Shown here: piece after piece, positions 51,310 through 59,976 of the stretch
How positions within the stretch are numbered: position 1 is the stretch's first letter
Layout: each line of letters opens with the position of its first letter
Assembly: GCF_000230895.2 (NCBI RefSeq)
Contig: NC_016604.1
Span: forward strand, 5,828,001-5,892,000
Length of the DNA stretch: 64,000 nucleotides
Reading direction: 5' to 3'
Source of the DNA: Mycolicibacterium rhodesiae NBB3
Lineage (GTDB): Bacteria; Actinomycetota; Actinomycetes; Mycobacteriales; Mycobacteriaceae
Notes under the pieces: generated by a model
Seen by the model: only the letters and a program-made list of their open reading frames with translations
Databases searched by the model: none
What the model was told of the DNA's origin: nothing
Made by a program: the position numbers and the translations under genes

Positions 51310-51619
51310 CCTCCTTTGGTAGGTGGCCCCGCAGCCCGCCTATTCGCCGGGCCGCATGTGCGTGACGGATATGCCGGAGCATATTTCGCCCGCTGCGCTT
51401 TATCGGCGTTATTGTCATTATCACGAGCATTCGCACGTTTCGCTCACGGGTTAGCACCCAGACGCATATTACGGAAATTTCCCGGGCAAATATGTAGCTG
51501 CGCTGACCAAGGATTCGGTGGCCTTGGCTCATATCCAGCCTCATATCCAATCGCCGTTTATTCGGTTGCGCCGGTGCTACTGTCCGCTCAATCGGGTCGG
51601 AGGAGAAGGCGGGGCGACG
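51310..51619. other. 310-bp divergent intergenic region upstream of the DyP operon
   Basis: No gene is supported. The region is richer in A/T than its surroundings and holds two possible binding elements: a 10-bp palindrome GGAAATTTCC at 51473-51482 and a direct repeat of CTCATATCCA (51528-51537 and 51540-51549). Good sequence for a ribosome-binding site (AGGAGAAGG) lies at 51601-51609. Confidence 0.45.
51528..51549. repeat. Direct repeat CTCATATCCA x2
   Basis: Two exact 10-bp copies separated by 2 bp, that is, a 12-bp period, about 70-90 bp before the DyP operon. The spacing near one helical turn suggests a regulator-binding site. Chance duplication cannot be excluded. Confidence 0.5.
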
Positions 51620-52174
51620 ATGAGCGATCACAATTGGACAAAGCCCGCAGCGATGGCGATCCCTGAAGAGGGCTACTTCGAGCTCGAACGGGGACGCTAC
51701 GGCCCCACCTATCCCCGCACGCCCGCCTGCCACGGCTTCTCGATCATCGCGAAGGTGAAGGAGGGTCGCGAGGAGGCCGTGCGGGCCTACGGCAAGACCA
51801 TCGAGGAAACGATCGCGGCGAGTCCGGACGCATTGGCCCCGCTTCGTCTCCACTATCTGCGCTGGGTGCTTTTCGACGTCGGATCCGGACTGCACTTTCA
51901 ATATCAGGGCATTTTCGACACCGACTTCGACAAGTACACCGAGGACGCGGTCGCTCTCTTCAGCGCAACCGGCATCACAACCGTGTTCACCAACCTCGAG
52001 GGGTTCCCCGAGGATTGGAAGGAGAACCCGGACGCCTTCATCAAGTTCGTCCGCGACCATCAGTGCCCCAGCTTCCTGGAGTACGGCGAGTACCCCTACG
52101 TCACCGCCGACGAGATCAAGAAGGCCTTGCGCCTGAAGGCAGCCTTCTCGAACATGCTCGACCAGATGCAGTGA
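51620..52174 (+). CDS. DyP-operon partner, ferredoxin-fold-like protein, 184 aa
   Basis: No named family was assigned with certainty. The body HGFSIIAKVKEGREEAVRAYGKTIEETI and LRLHYLRWVLFDVGSGLHFQYQGIFDTDFDKYTEDAVALF is an alpha-beta pattern of the dimeric alpha-beta barrel (ferredoxin-like) type seen in proteins and domains associated with DyP peroxidases. VFTNLEGFPEDWKENPDAFIKFVRDHQCPSFLEYGEYPYVTADEI forms the C-terminal part. The start is the ATG at 51620 (MSDHNWTKPAAM), with AGGAGAAGGCGGGG upstream. Overlaps the DyP gene by 4 bp, so the two are co-translated. Confidence 0.65.
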   Translation: MSDHNWTKPAAMAIPEEGYFELERGRYGPTYPRTPACHGFSIIAKVKEGREEAVRAYGKTIEETIAASPDALAPLRLHYLRWVLFDVGSGLHFQYQGIFDTDFDKYTEDAVALFSATGITTVFTNLEGFPEDWKENPDAFIKFVRDHQCPSFLEYGEYPYVTADEIKKALRLKAAFSNMLDQMQ

Positions 52175-53493
52175 CGCTCGAACTCGACGACATCCAGCAC
52201 ATCCTGCTGACCCGCACACCGGCGATCACAGGACGCTACGAGTTCCTGACCTTCGACACCCCCCACGGCGGGCGGGCCTGGCTGTCAGAGCTGCTGCCCA
52301 AGACACAGTCGGCCACCGAGGCCACCGCCACGATGGATGAGTCGGACCGCTGGGTGACGTTGGCCTTCACCTGGACCGGTCTGCGTGCGCTCGGCGTGCC
52401 GGAGGAGTCGCTAGCGACGTTCCCCGAAGAGTTCCGTGCGGGCATGGCGTCGCGGGCAGACATCCTCGGCGACACCGGCGCCGCCGCGCCCGAGCAATGG
52501 GTCGGCGGCCTTGCAGGCGACGACCTCCATGCGATCGCAATTCTGTTCTCCCGCACCGACGAACAGTGCGCGCGCTCCATCGAGGAGCACGACAAGCTGC
52601 TGGCCCGCACCGACGGTGTCCGCAGCCTGTCCTACCTCGACCTCAATGCCACGCCGCCGTTCAACTACGCCCACGACCACTTCGGCTTCCGGGACCGGCT
52701 GTCGCAGCCGGTGATGAAGGGATCCGGCGAGGAACCGACGCCCGGCTCCGGCGCAGCGCTGGAACCCGGCGAATTCATCCTCGGCTATCCCGACGAGAAC
52801 GGGCCGGTCCCAACCCTTCCTGAGCCAGAGGTGTTGTCCCGCAACGGCAGCTACATGGCCTACCGCAGGTTGCAGGAGCACGTCGCGCTGTTTCGCGACT
52901 ATCTACGCGAGAACGCGGAGACGCCGGATCAGCAGGAATTGCTGGCGGCGAAGTTCATGGGTCGCTGGCGCAGCGGTGCGCCGCTGGTGTTGGCGCCCGA
53001 CGAGGATGACCCCGAACTCGGCGCTGATCCGATGCGCAACAACGACTTCAACTACAAGGAGATGGATCCGTTCGGATATGCGTGTCCGCTCGGTTCTCAC
53101 GCCCGACGGCTGAACCCGCGCGACACTGCGCACTACATGAACCGCCGTCGCATGATCCGTCGTGGGGCCACCTACGGTCCGGCACTTGCTGATAACGCAC
53201 CCGATGACGGCATCGACCGGGGCATCGCCGCGTTCATCATCTGCGCCGATCTGATCCGCCAGTTCGAATTCGCGCAGAACGTGTGGATCAACGACAAGAC
53301 CTTTCACGAGCTCGGCAACGAGCACGACCCCATCTGTGGCACCCAGGACGGCACGCTCGATTTCACCGTGCCCAAGCGGCCGATCCGTAAGGTGCACAAG
53401 GGCATTCCGGCCTTCACCACGCTCCGGGGCGGCGCGTACTTCTTCCTTCCCGGGATGAACGCTATGCGCTACCTGGTTTCACTGGGCGACTAG
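52171..53493 (+). CDS. DyP-type heme peroxidase family protein, 440 aa
   Basis: Dye-decolorising-peroxidase superfamily. The proximal heme His lies in CPLGSHARRLNPRDT, and the distal side shows RRGATYGPAL. The GxxDG signature appears as GFRDRLSQP, in which the last Gly is Arg, so distal geometry may differ from typical DyPs. Two ferredoxin-like halves are expected: residues about 1-210 and 230-440. No signal peptide is seen. There is no obvious C-terminal encapsulation tail. The GTG start overlaps the preceding gene by 4 bp. Substrate (dyes, lignin-like phenols, heme) is unknown. A small gap (10 bp) leads to the third operon gene. Confidence 0.85.
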   Translation: MTLELDDIQHILLTRTPAITGRYEFLTFDTPHGGRAWLSELLPKTQSATEATATMDESDRWVTLAFTWTGLRALGVPEESLATFPEEFRAGMASRADILGDTGAAAPEQWVGGLAGDDLHAIAILFSRTDEQCARSIEEHDKLLARTDGVRSLSYLDLNATPPFNYAHDHFGFRDRLSQPVMKGSGEEPTPGSGAALEPGEFILGYPDENGPVPTLPEPEVLSRNGSYMAYRRLQEHVALFRDYLRENAETPDQQELLAAKFMGRWRSGAPLVLAPDEDDPELGADPMRNNDFNYKEMDPFGYACPLGSHARRLNPRDTAHYMNRRRMIRRGATYGPALADNAPDDGIDRGIAAFIICADLIRQFEFAQNVWINDKTFHELGNEHDPICGTQDGTLDFTVPKRPIRKVHKGIPAFTTLRGGAYFFLPGMNAMRYLVSLGD

Positions 53494-53503
53494 GAGGATC
53501 ACC

Positions 53504-54505
53504 ATGCGCGCCCGCACCTACAACCAGAGCCATATTGCTCGACCGCACTCCGGTGGGCGCCGCATCAGCATCTACTGGACGTGGAGCTATCCCTGGGAAT
53601 CCCAGCGGGATCCGGCGATCATCGAGAACCGCTTCTCGACCATCACCGAGGTGCGCAACGTCGCGTGGCCCGCCTACGAGACACCCGAATACGACGCGGC
53701 GAACTTTCTGCAGGGCATCGCGGGAACACTCGAGCTGTTTCACCGCTCCACGTTGGATTTCCAGGCCCTGGCCGAGGAGGCCACCGGTCACCCCGTTGCG
53801 GTCTTCCAGCGCATCGACCAGGCCGGATACAGACTGCCGATCGACGAACGGGTCCTGGCCGACACCGACACGCTGATGGTGTTCGGCCTCGACCATCTGC
53901 TGTCCGAGCAAGAGGCCGCACCGGAGGAGATCTCCGCAATCTCCGAGTGGCTGAAGCGGGAGGGCACCTGCCTCCTGCTGGCGCCCCATCACGACGTGGG
54001 ATTCACCGACGACTACACCCAGCGGCAGGTCGAGTACGAACACCACGGCGACCGCCTGGTGCCGCGTCAGCAGCGCTTCGGCCAGTACACGCGCTCACTG
54101 ATGAAAGCGCTCGACGTACCGGTCCACAACACATGGGGTCTGCGGCCGGCGGTGGTCGAGGGCACCAAGGAGATCGCACCGTTGACCGGGCTGCGCGATC
54201 TGGACGCGGCACGCCTGCTCGACAACGTCACCACCTTCAACTTCCACCCCCACCTCCCGCATTACGAATTGACAGCACCCGAAAGCGACCACCTGAGAGT
54301 GCTCGGCCGCCAGCGCGTCGACCCCAACCGGCCGCACCCGTACACCGCCGACGGCAACACCGAATTCAACGCGTTGATTTGGATGCCGCCCGCCGACGAG
54401 CGGGCAGGTGACATCGTGCTGATCGACTCCACACACTTCACCACCCTGTTCGGCGGCACAGACAGCCTGCGCAATCTCTGGCACAACCTCGCCACCATGA
54501 AATGA
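53504..54505 (+). CDS. Hypothetical protein in the DyP operon, 333 aa
   Basis: Family not recognised. Visible features are RRISIYWTWSYPWESQRDPAIIENRFSTITEVRNVAWPAYETPEY near the N-terminus; a Rossmann-like alpha/beta middle with DTLMVFGLDHLLSEQEAAPEEISAISEWLKREGTCLLLAPHHDVG; and a His-rich C-terminal part FNFHPHLPHYELTAPESDHLRVLG and LIDSTHFTTLFGG. No signal peptide is evident. The many His residues could bind metal or heme. The start is the ATG at 53504 with AGGAGG upstream. It lies 10 bp after the DyP gene on the same strand, so joint function in an oxidative pathway is inferred. Confidence 0.6.
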   Translation: MRARTYNQSHIARPHSGGRRISIYWTWSYPWESQRDPAIIENRFSTITEVRNVAWPAYETPEYDAANFLQGIAGTLELFHRSTLDFQALAEEATGHPVAVFQRIDQAGYRLPIDERVLADTDTLMVFGLDHLLSEQEAAPEEISAISEWLKREGTCLLLAPHHDVGFTDDYTQRQVEYEHHGDRLVPRQQRFGQYTRSLMKALDVPVHNTWGLRPAVVEGTKEIAPLTGLRDLDAARLLDNVTTFNFHPHLPHYELTAPESDHLRVLGRQRVDPNRPHPYTADGNTEFNALIWMPPADERAGDIVLIDSTHFTTLFGGTDSLRNLWHNLATMK

Positions 54506-54559
54506 CACCCAGCTCGCCGAGTCGCCACAACACCCGCACGCCGCAGTAACATTGGGGCA

Positions 54560-55183
54560 ATGGCGACACGGCGCGGCAGGCCTACACAGGCCGAGGCGAA
54601 GAAACTCGACCTTGCGGTCCGCGAGGCCGCGGTCGCCACATTTCTCGAAATGGGTTATGCCGGAGCCAGTATGGAGGCCATTGCCAGGGCGGCCGGTATC
54701 ACCAAGCGATCGCTGTATGCGCGATATCCTGACAAGCGGGCGGTGTTCGCCGACGTGATCCCCTGGGCGCTGGCGCGTTACACCGATGACGGGTCGATAG
54801 ACGAAATCGACGACGACGATCTGGAAACCGCGTTGCTGGCTGTCGGACGGGCGGCGTTGACACGCGCGACGCACCCAGAGAACGTGCGGCTCAAGCGCAT
54901 TGCCTTCAACGAGGCCGCGCAATTCCCAGAGTTCAACGTGTCCGCCGAGTCGATGATGTGGGCGGGCCGTCAGCGTGCGGTCACCGAGCTGCTACGGCGT
55001 TACGAGCAACGCGGGACCATCAAGGTCGACGATCTCGAGCTGGCGGCCGAACACTTCCTCGCGATGGTGGAGGCCGTGCCCGCACGGATGGCGGATTTCG
55101 GCGTGTTCCGGTCAAAGAAGCAGCAGGAGCGTCACCTCCAGTTCGCGGTGCGATTGTTCCTTCGCGGCGTCATGCCCCGATAG
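54560..55183 (+). CDS. TetR/AcrR-family regulator, 207 aa
   Basis: The N-terminal HTH reads AVREAAVATFLEMGYAGASMEAIARAAGITKRSLYARYPDKRAVFADVI, typical of AcrR-type repressors (helix-turn-helix GASMEAIARAAGITKRSLYARY). The C-terminal domain is helical (LAVGRAALTRATHPENVRLKRIAFNEAAQFPEF) and ends FGVFRSKKQQERHLQFAVRLFLRGVM. The start is the ATG at 54560 (MATRRGRPTQAE). Its position between the DyP operon and the catabolic cluster makes it the nearest regulator for both; the TATAC dyad at 56735 is a candidate target. Ligand unknown. Confidence 0.9.
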   Translation: MATRRGRPTQAEAKKLDLAVREAAVATFLEMGYAGASMEAIARAAGITKRSLYARYPDKRAVFADVIPWALARYTDDGSIDEIDDDDLETALLAVGRAALTRATHPENVRLKRIAFNEAAQFPEFNVSAESMMWAGRQRAVTELLRRYEQRGTIKVDDLELAAEHFLAMVEAVPARMADFGVFRSKKQQERHLQFAVRLFLRGVMPR

Positions 55184-55206
55184 CGGTGCACGCTTCTCCA
55201 TCCGGG

Positions 55207-55917
55207 TTAGGTGCAGCGGCCGCCGTTCACACCGACGATCTGTCCCGTGATGTAGCCGGCCTCTTCGGAGACCAGAAATGAACAGGTCGACGCGATGTCC
55301 TCCGGTCTGCCGATCCGGCGCACCGGAATCCTGGCGGCGATGTCGTCGATGGACCCGCCGAGCAGGCCCTTCTCCTCGGCCGCGCGTAACATCGGGGTGT
55401 CGATCGACCCCGGCGGCACCACATTCGCGGTGATACCCGACGGACCGTATTCCAGCGCAAGGGATTTCGTCAGCCCGTTGACTGCGGACTTCGCGGCGAC
55501 GTAGGCCGTCTGGTAGGGCGACCCCGAATGGGTGCTCGACGACGAGATGTTCACGATGCGGCCCCAGCCCGCTTCCAGCATGTCAGGCAGCACGGCCTGG
55601 GTCACGTGGAAGACGCCGTTGAGGTTGACGTCAACGACCTTCGACCATTCCGCCGGGGTGAGGTTGGTGAAGCGCCGGAACGACGTCATTCCCGCGGCGT
55701 TGACCAGGATGGTGATCGGCCCGAGCGCACTGCGGACGGCGTCGAGCGCAGCGTCGATCGCGGCGCGGTCGGTGACGTCGGCGACGTAGCTGAAGTCGGT
55801 GTCGGATTCGGTGATGTCGATGCTGGCGACGTGGTTGCCATCGGCCCGCAGCCGGTCGGCGATGGACCGGCCGATGCCCGACGTACCGCCGGTGACGAGT
55901 GCCGTCTTCACGCCCAT
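55207..55917 (-). CDS. Short-chain dehydrogenase/reductase, 236 aa
   Basis: Classical SDR. The cofactor motif is TALVTGGTSGIGRSIADRL (TGxxxGIG), acidic ADVTDRAA, then LVNAAGM (NAAG), the catalytic Ser/Tyr/Lys in ISSSSTHSGSPYQTAYVAAKSAVNGLTK, and PPGSIDTPML near the C-terminus. It should oxidise or reduce a hydroxy group using NAD(P)(H). The start is the ATG at 55917 (MGVKTALVTGG); a long upstream reading overlaps the dioxygenase and is not family-like. It overlaps the TauD gene by 10 bp. Probably acts directly after the dioxygenase. Confidence 0.93.
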   Translation of the reverse strand: MGVKTALVTGGTSGIGRSIADRLRADGNHVASIDITESDTDFSYVADVTDRAAIDAALDAVRSALGPITILVNAAGMTSFRRFTNLTPAEWSKVVDVNLNGVFHVTQAVLPDMLEAGWGRIVNISSSSTHSGSPYQTAYVAAKSAVNGLTKSLALEYGPSGITANVVPPGSIDTPMLRAAEEKGLLGGSIDDIAARIPVRRIGRPEDIASTCSFLVSEEAGYITGQIVGVNGGRCT

Positions 55918-56726
55918 GCCTCCAGACCCCTGATGTGCGTCCGACGGAGCATGCGGTCCGACGACAGGTCGTACGGCAAGGCCCGATGCAGTACGGCGGT
56001 GTTGTCCCACAGCACCGCATCGCCGACACACCACTCGTGGGCGTAGCAGAACCTCGGTTGCGTCGCCCAGTCCAGCAGCTCGTCGAGCAGAGCGCGGCTC
56101 TCGTCGGCCGGCATGCCCACGATGTGGTCCGCGGTCGCGCCGATCACCAGTGACCTGCGGCCGTCCCGGCGCTGCCACACCAGCGAGCTCTCATGGCTGG
56201 GTACGCCACGCCAAATCGCCAGCTCTTCATCGGTGGGGTCGGGATTGACCTTGCGCTGGGCAGCCTCGAAGCTGTGCACGACCCGCAGCCCGTCATAGTG
56301 CTTTCGCTCTACGTCGGACAGGTTCTCGTACGCGGCATAGGTGTTCGCGAACTCGGTGCCGCCACCCTCTGCGGACAACCGCCGTGCGGTCAGCATCGTG
56401 GCGCGCGACGGAACCTCGCTCGTCGTGTCGTCGAGATGCCAGTGAAACGCGCCCTTGAGGTACTCGGCCAGCCGGTTGACCTTCTTGTCCATCGAGATCG
56501 TGGACAGCTCCTTACCGCCGGGCGTGCCGCCCTCACCGCCGAACTTTCTGCTGAACGCCAGCTGCCCGTCGTCGTCGAAATGCGCACCGCGGATGAGCAG
56601 TACGCCGCGCCACTTGAGCGCCTCCCGGCATGCGGCGATGACGGTGTCGTCGAGCAGGTCATCGGTATCGGTGATGCCGACGAGTTCCGCGCCGAACTCC
56701 GCACTCAACGCCCTGGTTTCCGCCAT
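55908..56726 (-). CDS. TauD/TfdA-family Fe(II)/2-oxoglutarate dioxygenase, 272 aa
   Basis: Non-heme iron dioxygenase. The iron-binding HxD is in FHWHLDDTTSE, the distal His and the 2-oxoglutarate-binding Arg are in YDLSSDRMLRRTHIRGLE. LVGITDTDDLLDDTVIAACREALKWRGVLLIRG is the family N-terminus. The enzymes hydroxylate and often cleave C-S, C-O or C-N bonds. The ATG start at 56726 lies 8 bp from a TATAC/GTATA dyad, and the gene is divergent from the LLM oxidoreductase. The first gene of a minus-strand pair with the SDR. Confidence 0.92.
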   Translation of the reverse strand: MAETRALSAEFGAELVGITDTDDLLDDTVIAACREALKWRGVLLIRGAHFDDDGQLAFSRKFGGEGGTPGGKELSTISMDKKVNRLAEYLKGAFHWHLDDTTSEVPSRATMLTARRLSAEGGGTEFANTYAAYENLSDVERKHYDGLRVVHSFEAAQRKVNPDPTDEELAIWRGVPSHESSLVWQRRDGRRSLVIGATADHIVGMPADESRALLDELLDWATQPRFCYAHEWCVGDAVLWDNTAVLHRALPYDLSSDRMLRRTHIRGLEAWA

Positions 56727-56734
56727 AGATTAAA

Positions 56735-56750
56735 TATACAAAACCGTATA
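56735..56750. promoter_or_regulatory. Dyad TATAC-N6-GTATA between divergent catabolic operons
   Basis: Perfect 5-bp inverted repeat TATAC-AAAACC-GTATA in an A/T-rich gap between the TauD gene and the LLM oxidoreductase gene. The size and position fit a TetR-family operator; the TetR at 54560-55183 is the nearest candidate. It is unlike the 26-bp operator of region A. Confidence 0.62.
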
Positions 56751-56782
56751 CTTACTTCGCAAGAGGGAGTACGCTCCCGATT

Positions 56783-57757
56783 GTGGACAGGCATCCGTTC
56801 CGCTTCGCGATCCAGGCGACGAACGCCTCAGGATCGCGGGAATGGCGCGAATTCGCGCGCAAGGTCGAAGAACTGGGCTACTCGACACTGTTCCTCGCCG
56901 ACCACTACCTCGGCCCTGGTCCGGCCCAGCAGGCGGCGCGCACCCCGCGCCAAGACCTCGCTCCCATCGCCGCCATCGCCGCCGCGGCCGCCCACACCAA
57001 GACGTTGCGCGTCGGATGCCGGGTGTTCTGCATCGACTACCACGTGCCCGCCGTGCTCGCGAAGGAAGTGGCGACGCTCGACCTGCTGTCCGACGGCCGC
57101 CTCGAACTCGGTATCGGTGCGGGATGGAGCGGTGTCGAGTACGAGGCAATGGGTCTGCACTTCGATACCCCCGGCCGGCGGATCGCGAAGCTCAAGGAAG
57201 TCATCGCGCTCGTGAAGGCACACTGCGCCGGTGCCGAACTCGCATGCTCGGGCGCATATGTGAACGTCCACGGTTATCAGGGCACCCCGCAAACCGTGCA
57301 GCGTCCCCACCCGCCGATCATGATCGGCGGTGGCGGCAAGCGGGTACTCACCTTCGCCGGACGTGAGGCCGACATCGTCAGCATCAACACCGTGCCGTTC
57401 ACCGCACGCAACGACGACGGCCTGACACCGCAGGAAGAAGCTGTCCGACGGTTCGAGTACGTACGCGAAGCGGCCGGCACACGAATCGGCGACCTCGATA
57501 TCGAGAGCTCACCGTTCTTCATCTCGGTCATCGACTCCGTCGCCGACACCGATGACGCTTACCAGCGCATGGCGACCAAGACGGGCATGGGTGTCGATGT
57601 CCTGCGCGATCACCCCAACGTGTTGGTCGGCCCGCCGGACGCCATCGCTGCGACGCTGGAGGAACGCCGAGAGACGCTGGGCGCCAACTACATCACGGTC
57701 CAGCAGTGGCAGGCCGAGAGATTTGCGCCAATCGTGGCGCGTTTGACGGGTACGTGA
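56783..57757 (+). CDS. LLM-class, probably F420-dependent, oxidoreductase, 324 aa
   Basis: Luciferase-like TIM-barrel flavin/F420 enzyme. FRFAIQATNASGSREWREFARKVEELGYSTLFLADHYL is the N-terminal strand-helix unit. KTLRVGCRVFCIDYHVPAVLAKEVATLDLLSDGRLELGIGAGW is the core motif, followed by HPPIMIGGGGKRVLTFAGREADIVSIN. In mycobacteria this subclass mostly uses F420. The start is a GTG at 56783; no strong ribosome-binding site precedes it, so leaderless translation is possible. First gene of a plus-strand operon of LLM, ECH, Rieske, small protein, CoA transferase and lyase. Confidence 0.9.
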   Translation: MDRHPFRFAIQATNASGSREWREFARKVEELGYSTLFLADHYLGPGPAQQAARTPRQDLAPIAAIAAAAAHTKTLRVGCRVFCIDYHVPAVLAKEVATLDLLSDGRLELGIGAGWSGVEYEAMGLHFDTPGRRIAKLKEVIALVKAHCAGAELACSGAYVNVHGYQGTPQTVQRPHPPIMIGGGGKRVLTFAGREADIVSINTVPFTARNDDGLTPQEEAVRRFEYVREAAGTRIGDLDIESSPFFISVIDSVADTDDAYQRMATKTGMGVDVLRDHPNVLVGPPDAIAATLEERRETLGANYITVQQWQAERFAPIVARLTGT

Positions 57758-57784
57758 CGTATTGACAGGAGGAACCGGAGGAAT

Positions 57785-58678
57785 ATGGCCAAACGAACGA
57801 GATTCAGCGAGTACCAGAACAGCTACGCCAACTACAAATTCGAGCTGACCGACGACGGCATCCTGTTCATGCAGTGCCATACCGACGGCGACAGCCTGGT
57901 GTGGAGCTGGAAGGCCCACGACGAGATGTCCGACGCCTTCGCCGACATCGCAGGCGACCGGGAGATCAAGGTGCTGATCCACACCGGTACCGGCGAGAAC
58001 TACAACGCCAACTGGGGCCGACTACCCAACGGCGAACCGCCCGAGAAGCCGATCTATCAGGCGATGCCCGACGACCGCGGGACGCACAAGCTTGACGAGA
58101 AGGCCTGGTATGCAAGGCATCTCATCTTCAACGTGCTCGACGTCGACGTCCCGATGATCAGTGCCGTCAACGGACCGTGCAACATGCACTCCGAGGTGCC
58201 GATCATGGGCGACATCGTGCTGGCCTCCGAGGACGCTTACTTCCAGGACGCGTCGCACTTCCCGCGCGGCCAGGTGCCCGGCGACGGGCAGCACGTGATC
58301 TGGAGCGTCCTGGCCGGGCACAACCGCGCGCGTTACTTTCTGCTCACCGGGCAGAAGCTCAGCGCGCAGGAGGCCAAAGAGTGGGGTGTGGTCAACGAAG
58401 TGCTTCCCAAGGACAAGCTGCTCGACCGCGCCTGGGAGCACGCCCGCGAACTCATCAAGCGGCCGCCGTTGACGCTGCGGTACACCCGCCAACTCTTCAC
58501 CAATCCGCTCAAGCGCGCGTTCGTCAACGAACTCGGCCACGGCCTGGGGCGCGAAACCTACGCCCAGCGGGTGTTCTTCCCGTTCGGCGGCGAAATGGAA
58601 CCGCTCGACCGGCCGTGGGACCAGCAGCCCTGGTCCAACGCCAACGGACAACCTGTCGATGAAGGAGCACGGCAATGA
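57785..58678 (+). CDS. Enoyl-CoA hydratase/isomerase-family protein, 297 aa
   Basis: Crotonase-fold protein. VLIHTGTGENYNANWGR and LDVDVPMISAVNGPCNMHSEVPIMGDIVLASEDAYFQDASHFPRGQVPGDG contain the oxyanion-hole regions, and LTGQKLSAQEAKEWGVVNEVLPKDKLLDRAWEHARELIKRPPLTLRYTR is a classical C-terminal stretch. The usual catalytic Glu pair is not obvious from sequence alone, so the exact reaction (hydration, isomerisation, C-C hydrolysis) is open. The ATG at 57785 has GGAGG upstream, and the stop overlaps the Rieske gene by 4 bp. Confidence 0.88.
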   Translation: MAKRTRFSEYQNSYANYKFELTDDGILFMQCHTDGDSLVWSWKAHDEMSDAFADIAGDREIKVLIHTGTGENYNANWGRLPNGEPPEKPIYQAMPDDRGTHKLDEKAWYARHLIFNVLDVDVPMISAVNGPCNMHSEVPIMGDIVLASEDAYFQDASHFPRGQVPGDGQHVIWSVLAGHNRARYFLLTGQKLSAQEAKEWGVVNEVLPKDKLLDRAWEHARELIKRPPLTLRYTRQLFTNPLKRAFVNELGHGLGRETYAQRVFFPFGGEMEPLDRPWDQQPWSNANGQPVDEGARQ

Positions 58679-59976
58679 CCGGCATCCAGCAGAAGCTCGC
58701 CACCGGCCGGGGCAAGTTCACGACCGATTACCCCGACCTCGGCACGGGGCCGGTCAACTACGAGGACTCGATCTCCGAGGAGTTCTTCGCGGCCGAGCGC
58801 AAGGCCGTCTTCGAGCGGAGTTGGCTGTGCGTCGGGCGCATGGAACGCCTGCCGCGCAAGGGTTCCTACTTCACGCGCGAATTGCCGGGCCGGCTGGCGT
58901 CGATCGTCATCACCCGCGATCTCGACGACAATGTCTACGCGTTCCACAACGTGTGCGCTCACCGCGGCAACAAGGTGGTGTGGCAGGAACACCCGCAGGA
59001 GGAGTCCGCGGGTAGCTGCCGTGCGTTCGCCTGCAAGTACCACGGGTGGCGGTACGGACTCGACGGTGTGGTGAACCACATCACCAACGAGCAGGAGTTC
59101 TTCGACCTCGACAAGTCGAAACTCCGCATGCCGCCGGTGCATTGCGAGGTCTGGGCGGGTTTCATCTTCATCAATCTCGCCGAGAATCCGGTGCCGTTGC
59201 GGACGTTCCTCGGCGAGGGACTGCTCGGCATGGAAAGCTATCCGTTCCACCTGATGACCCAGCATTACGGGTTCTCGACGCAGATCAAAGGCAATTGGAA
59301 GCTCGCCGTCGACTCGGTGTGCGAGTGGTACCACCCGCCGTATGTGCACGGGCGCTTCATCGATCCCGATGTGTCCAAGGCCGAGAAGATGGTGCCACCG
59401 GTCGACTCCTACCACTACGACCTGTTCCGGCCGCACATGCTCACCTCGGTGCCGGGTCCCCCGATTCTGCCGCCGCGCGCGCCCGGGAGCGCTGGCGAGC
59501 CGCGCCAGGATCAGCGGTGGGTGTACAAGCTGTTCCGGGCCGGGTTGTTCGGGCCCGACGACGTACCGGACATCGGGCCGCTTCCGGGATTCCTGAACCG
59601 CGGTGAAATCGCGTCGTGGGGTAACGATCAGTTCTGGGTGTTCCCCAACATCTCGATCCAGATCTGGGCGCGCAACTACTACATCACCTACACGTACTGG
59701 CCCGAGACCGTCGACACCCATATCTACGAGATCGACATGTACTTCGTGCCTCCGGCCAACGCACACGAGCGACTGGCGCAGGAAGTCGTGGTCGACAGCA
59801 CGATCGAGTTCGCGATGCAGGACGTCAACACCATCGAGGCCACGCACTCGGCGCTGAAGACCCGTGCGCAGAACACGTTCCACCTGTCCGACCAGGAGCT
59901 GCTCATCCGCCAGTTCCACACGGTCATTCGGGACACCGTGGCCGCCTACCAAGCCGGCGAGAACAGGGAGGCATGA
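58675..59976 (+). CDS. Rieske non-heme iron oxygenase, alpha subunit, 433 aa
   Basis: Aromatic-ring-hydroxylating-type terminal oxygenase. Rieske cluster ligands C94-x-H96 (NVCAHRGNK) and C120-x2-H123 (FACKYHGWRYGLDG). The mononuclear iron site has the HxxxxH pair in CEWYHPPYVHGRFID and a downstream Asp. The family acts as hydroxylase, demethylase or dealkylase and needs a reductase and ferredoxin; none is encoded in the window near it. The 111-residue downstream protein is not a beta subunit by size or sequence. Start overlaps the crotonase-like gene by 4 bp. Confidence 0.93.
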   Translation: MTGIQQKLATGRGKFTTDYPDLGTGPVNYEDSISEEFFAAERKAVFERSWLCVGRMERLPRKGSYFTRELPGRLASIVITRDLDDNVYAFHNVCAHRGNKVVWQEHPQEESAGSCRAFACKYHGWRYGLDGVVNHITNEQEFFDLDKSKLRMPPVHCEVWAGFIFINLAENPVPLRTFLGEGLLGMESYPFHLMTQHYGFSTQIKGNWKLAVDSVCEWYHPPYVHGRFIDPDVSKAEKMVPPVDSYHYDLFRPHMLTSVPGPPILPPRAPGSAGEPRQDQRWVYKLFRAGLFGPDDVPDIGPLPGFLNRGEIASWGNDQFWVFPNISIQIWARNYYITYTYWPETVDTHIYEIDMYFVPPANAHERLAQEVVVDSTIEFAMQDVNTIEATHSALKTRAQNTFHLSDQELLIRQFHTVIRDTVAAYQAGENREA

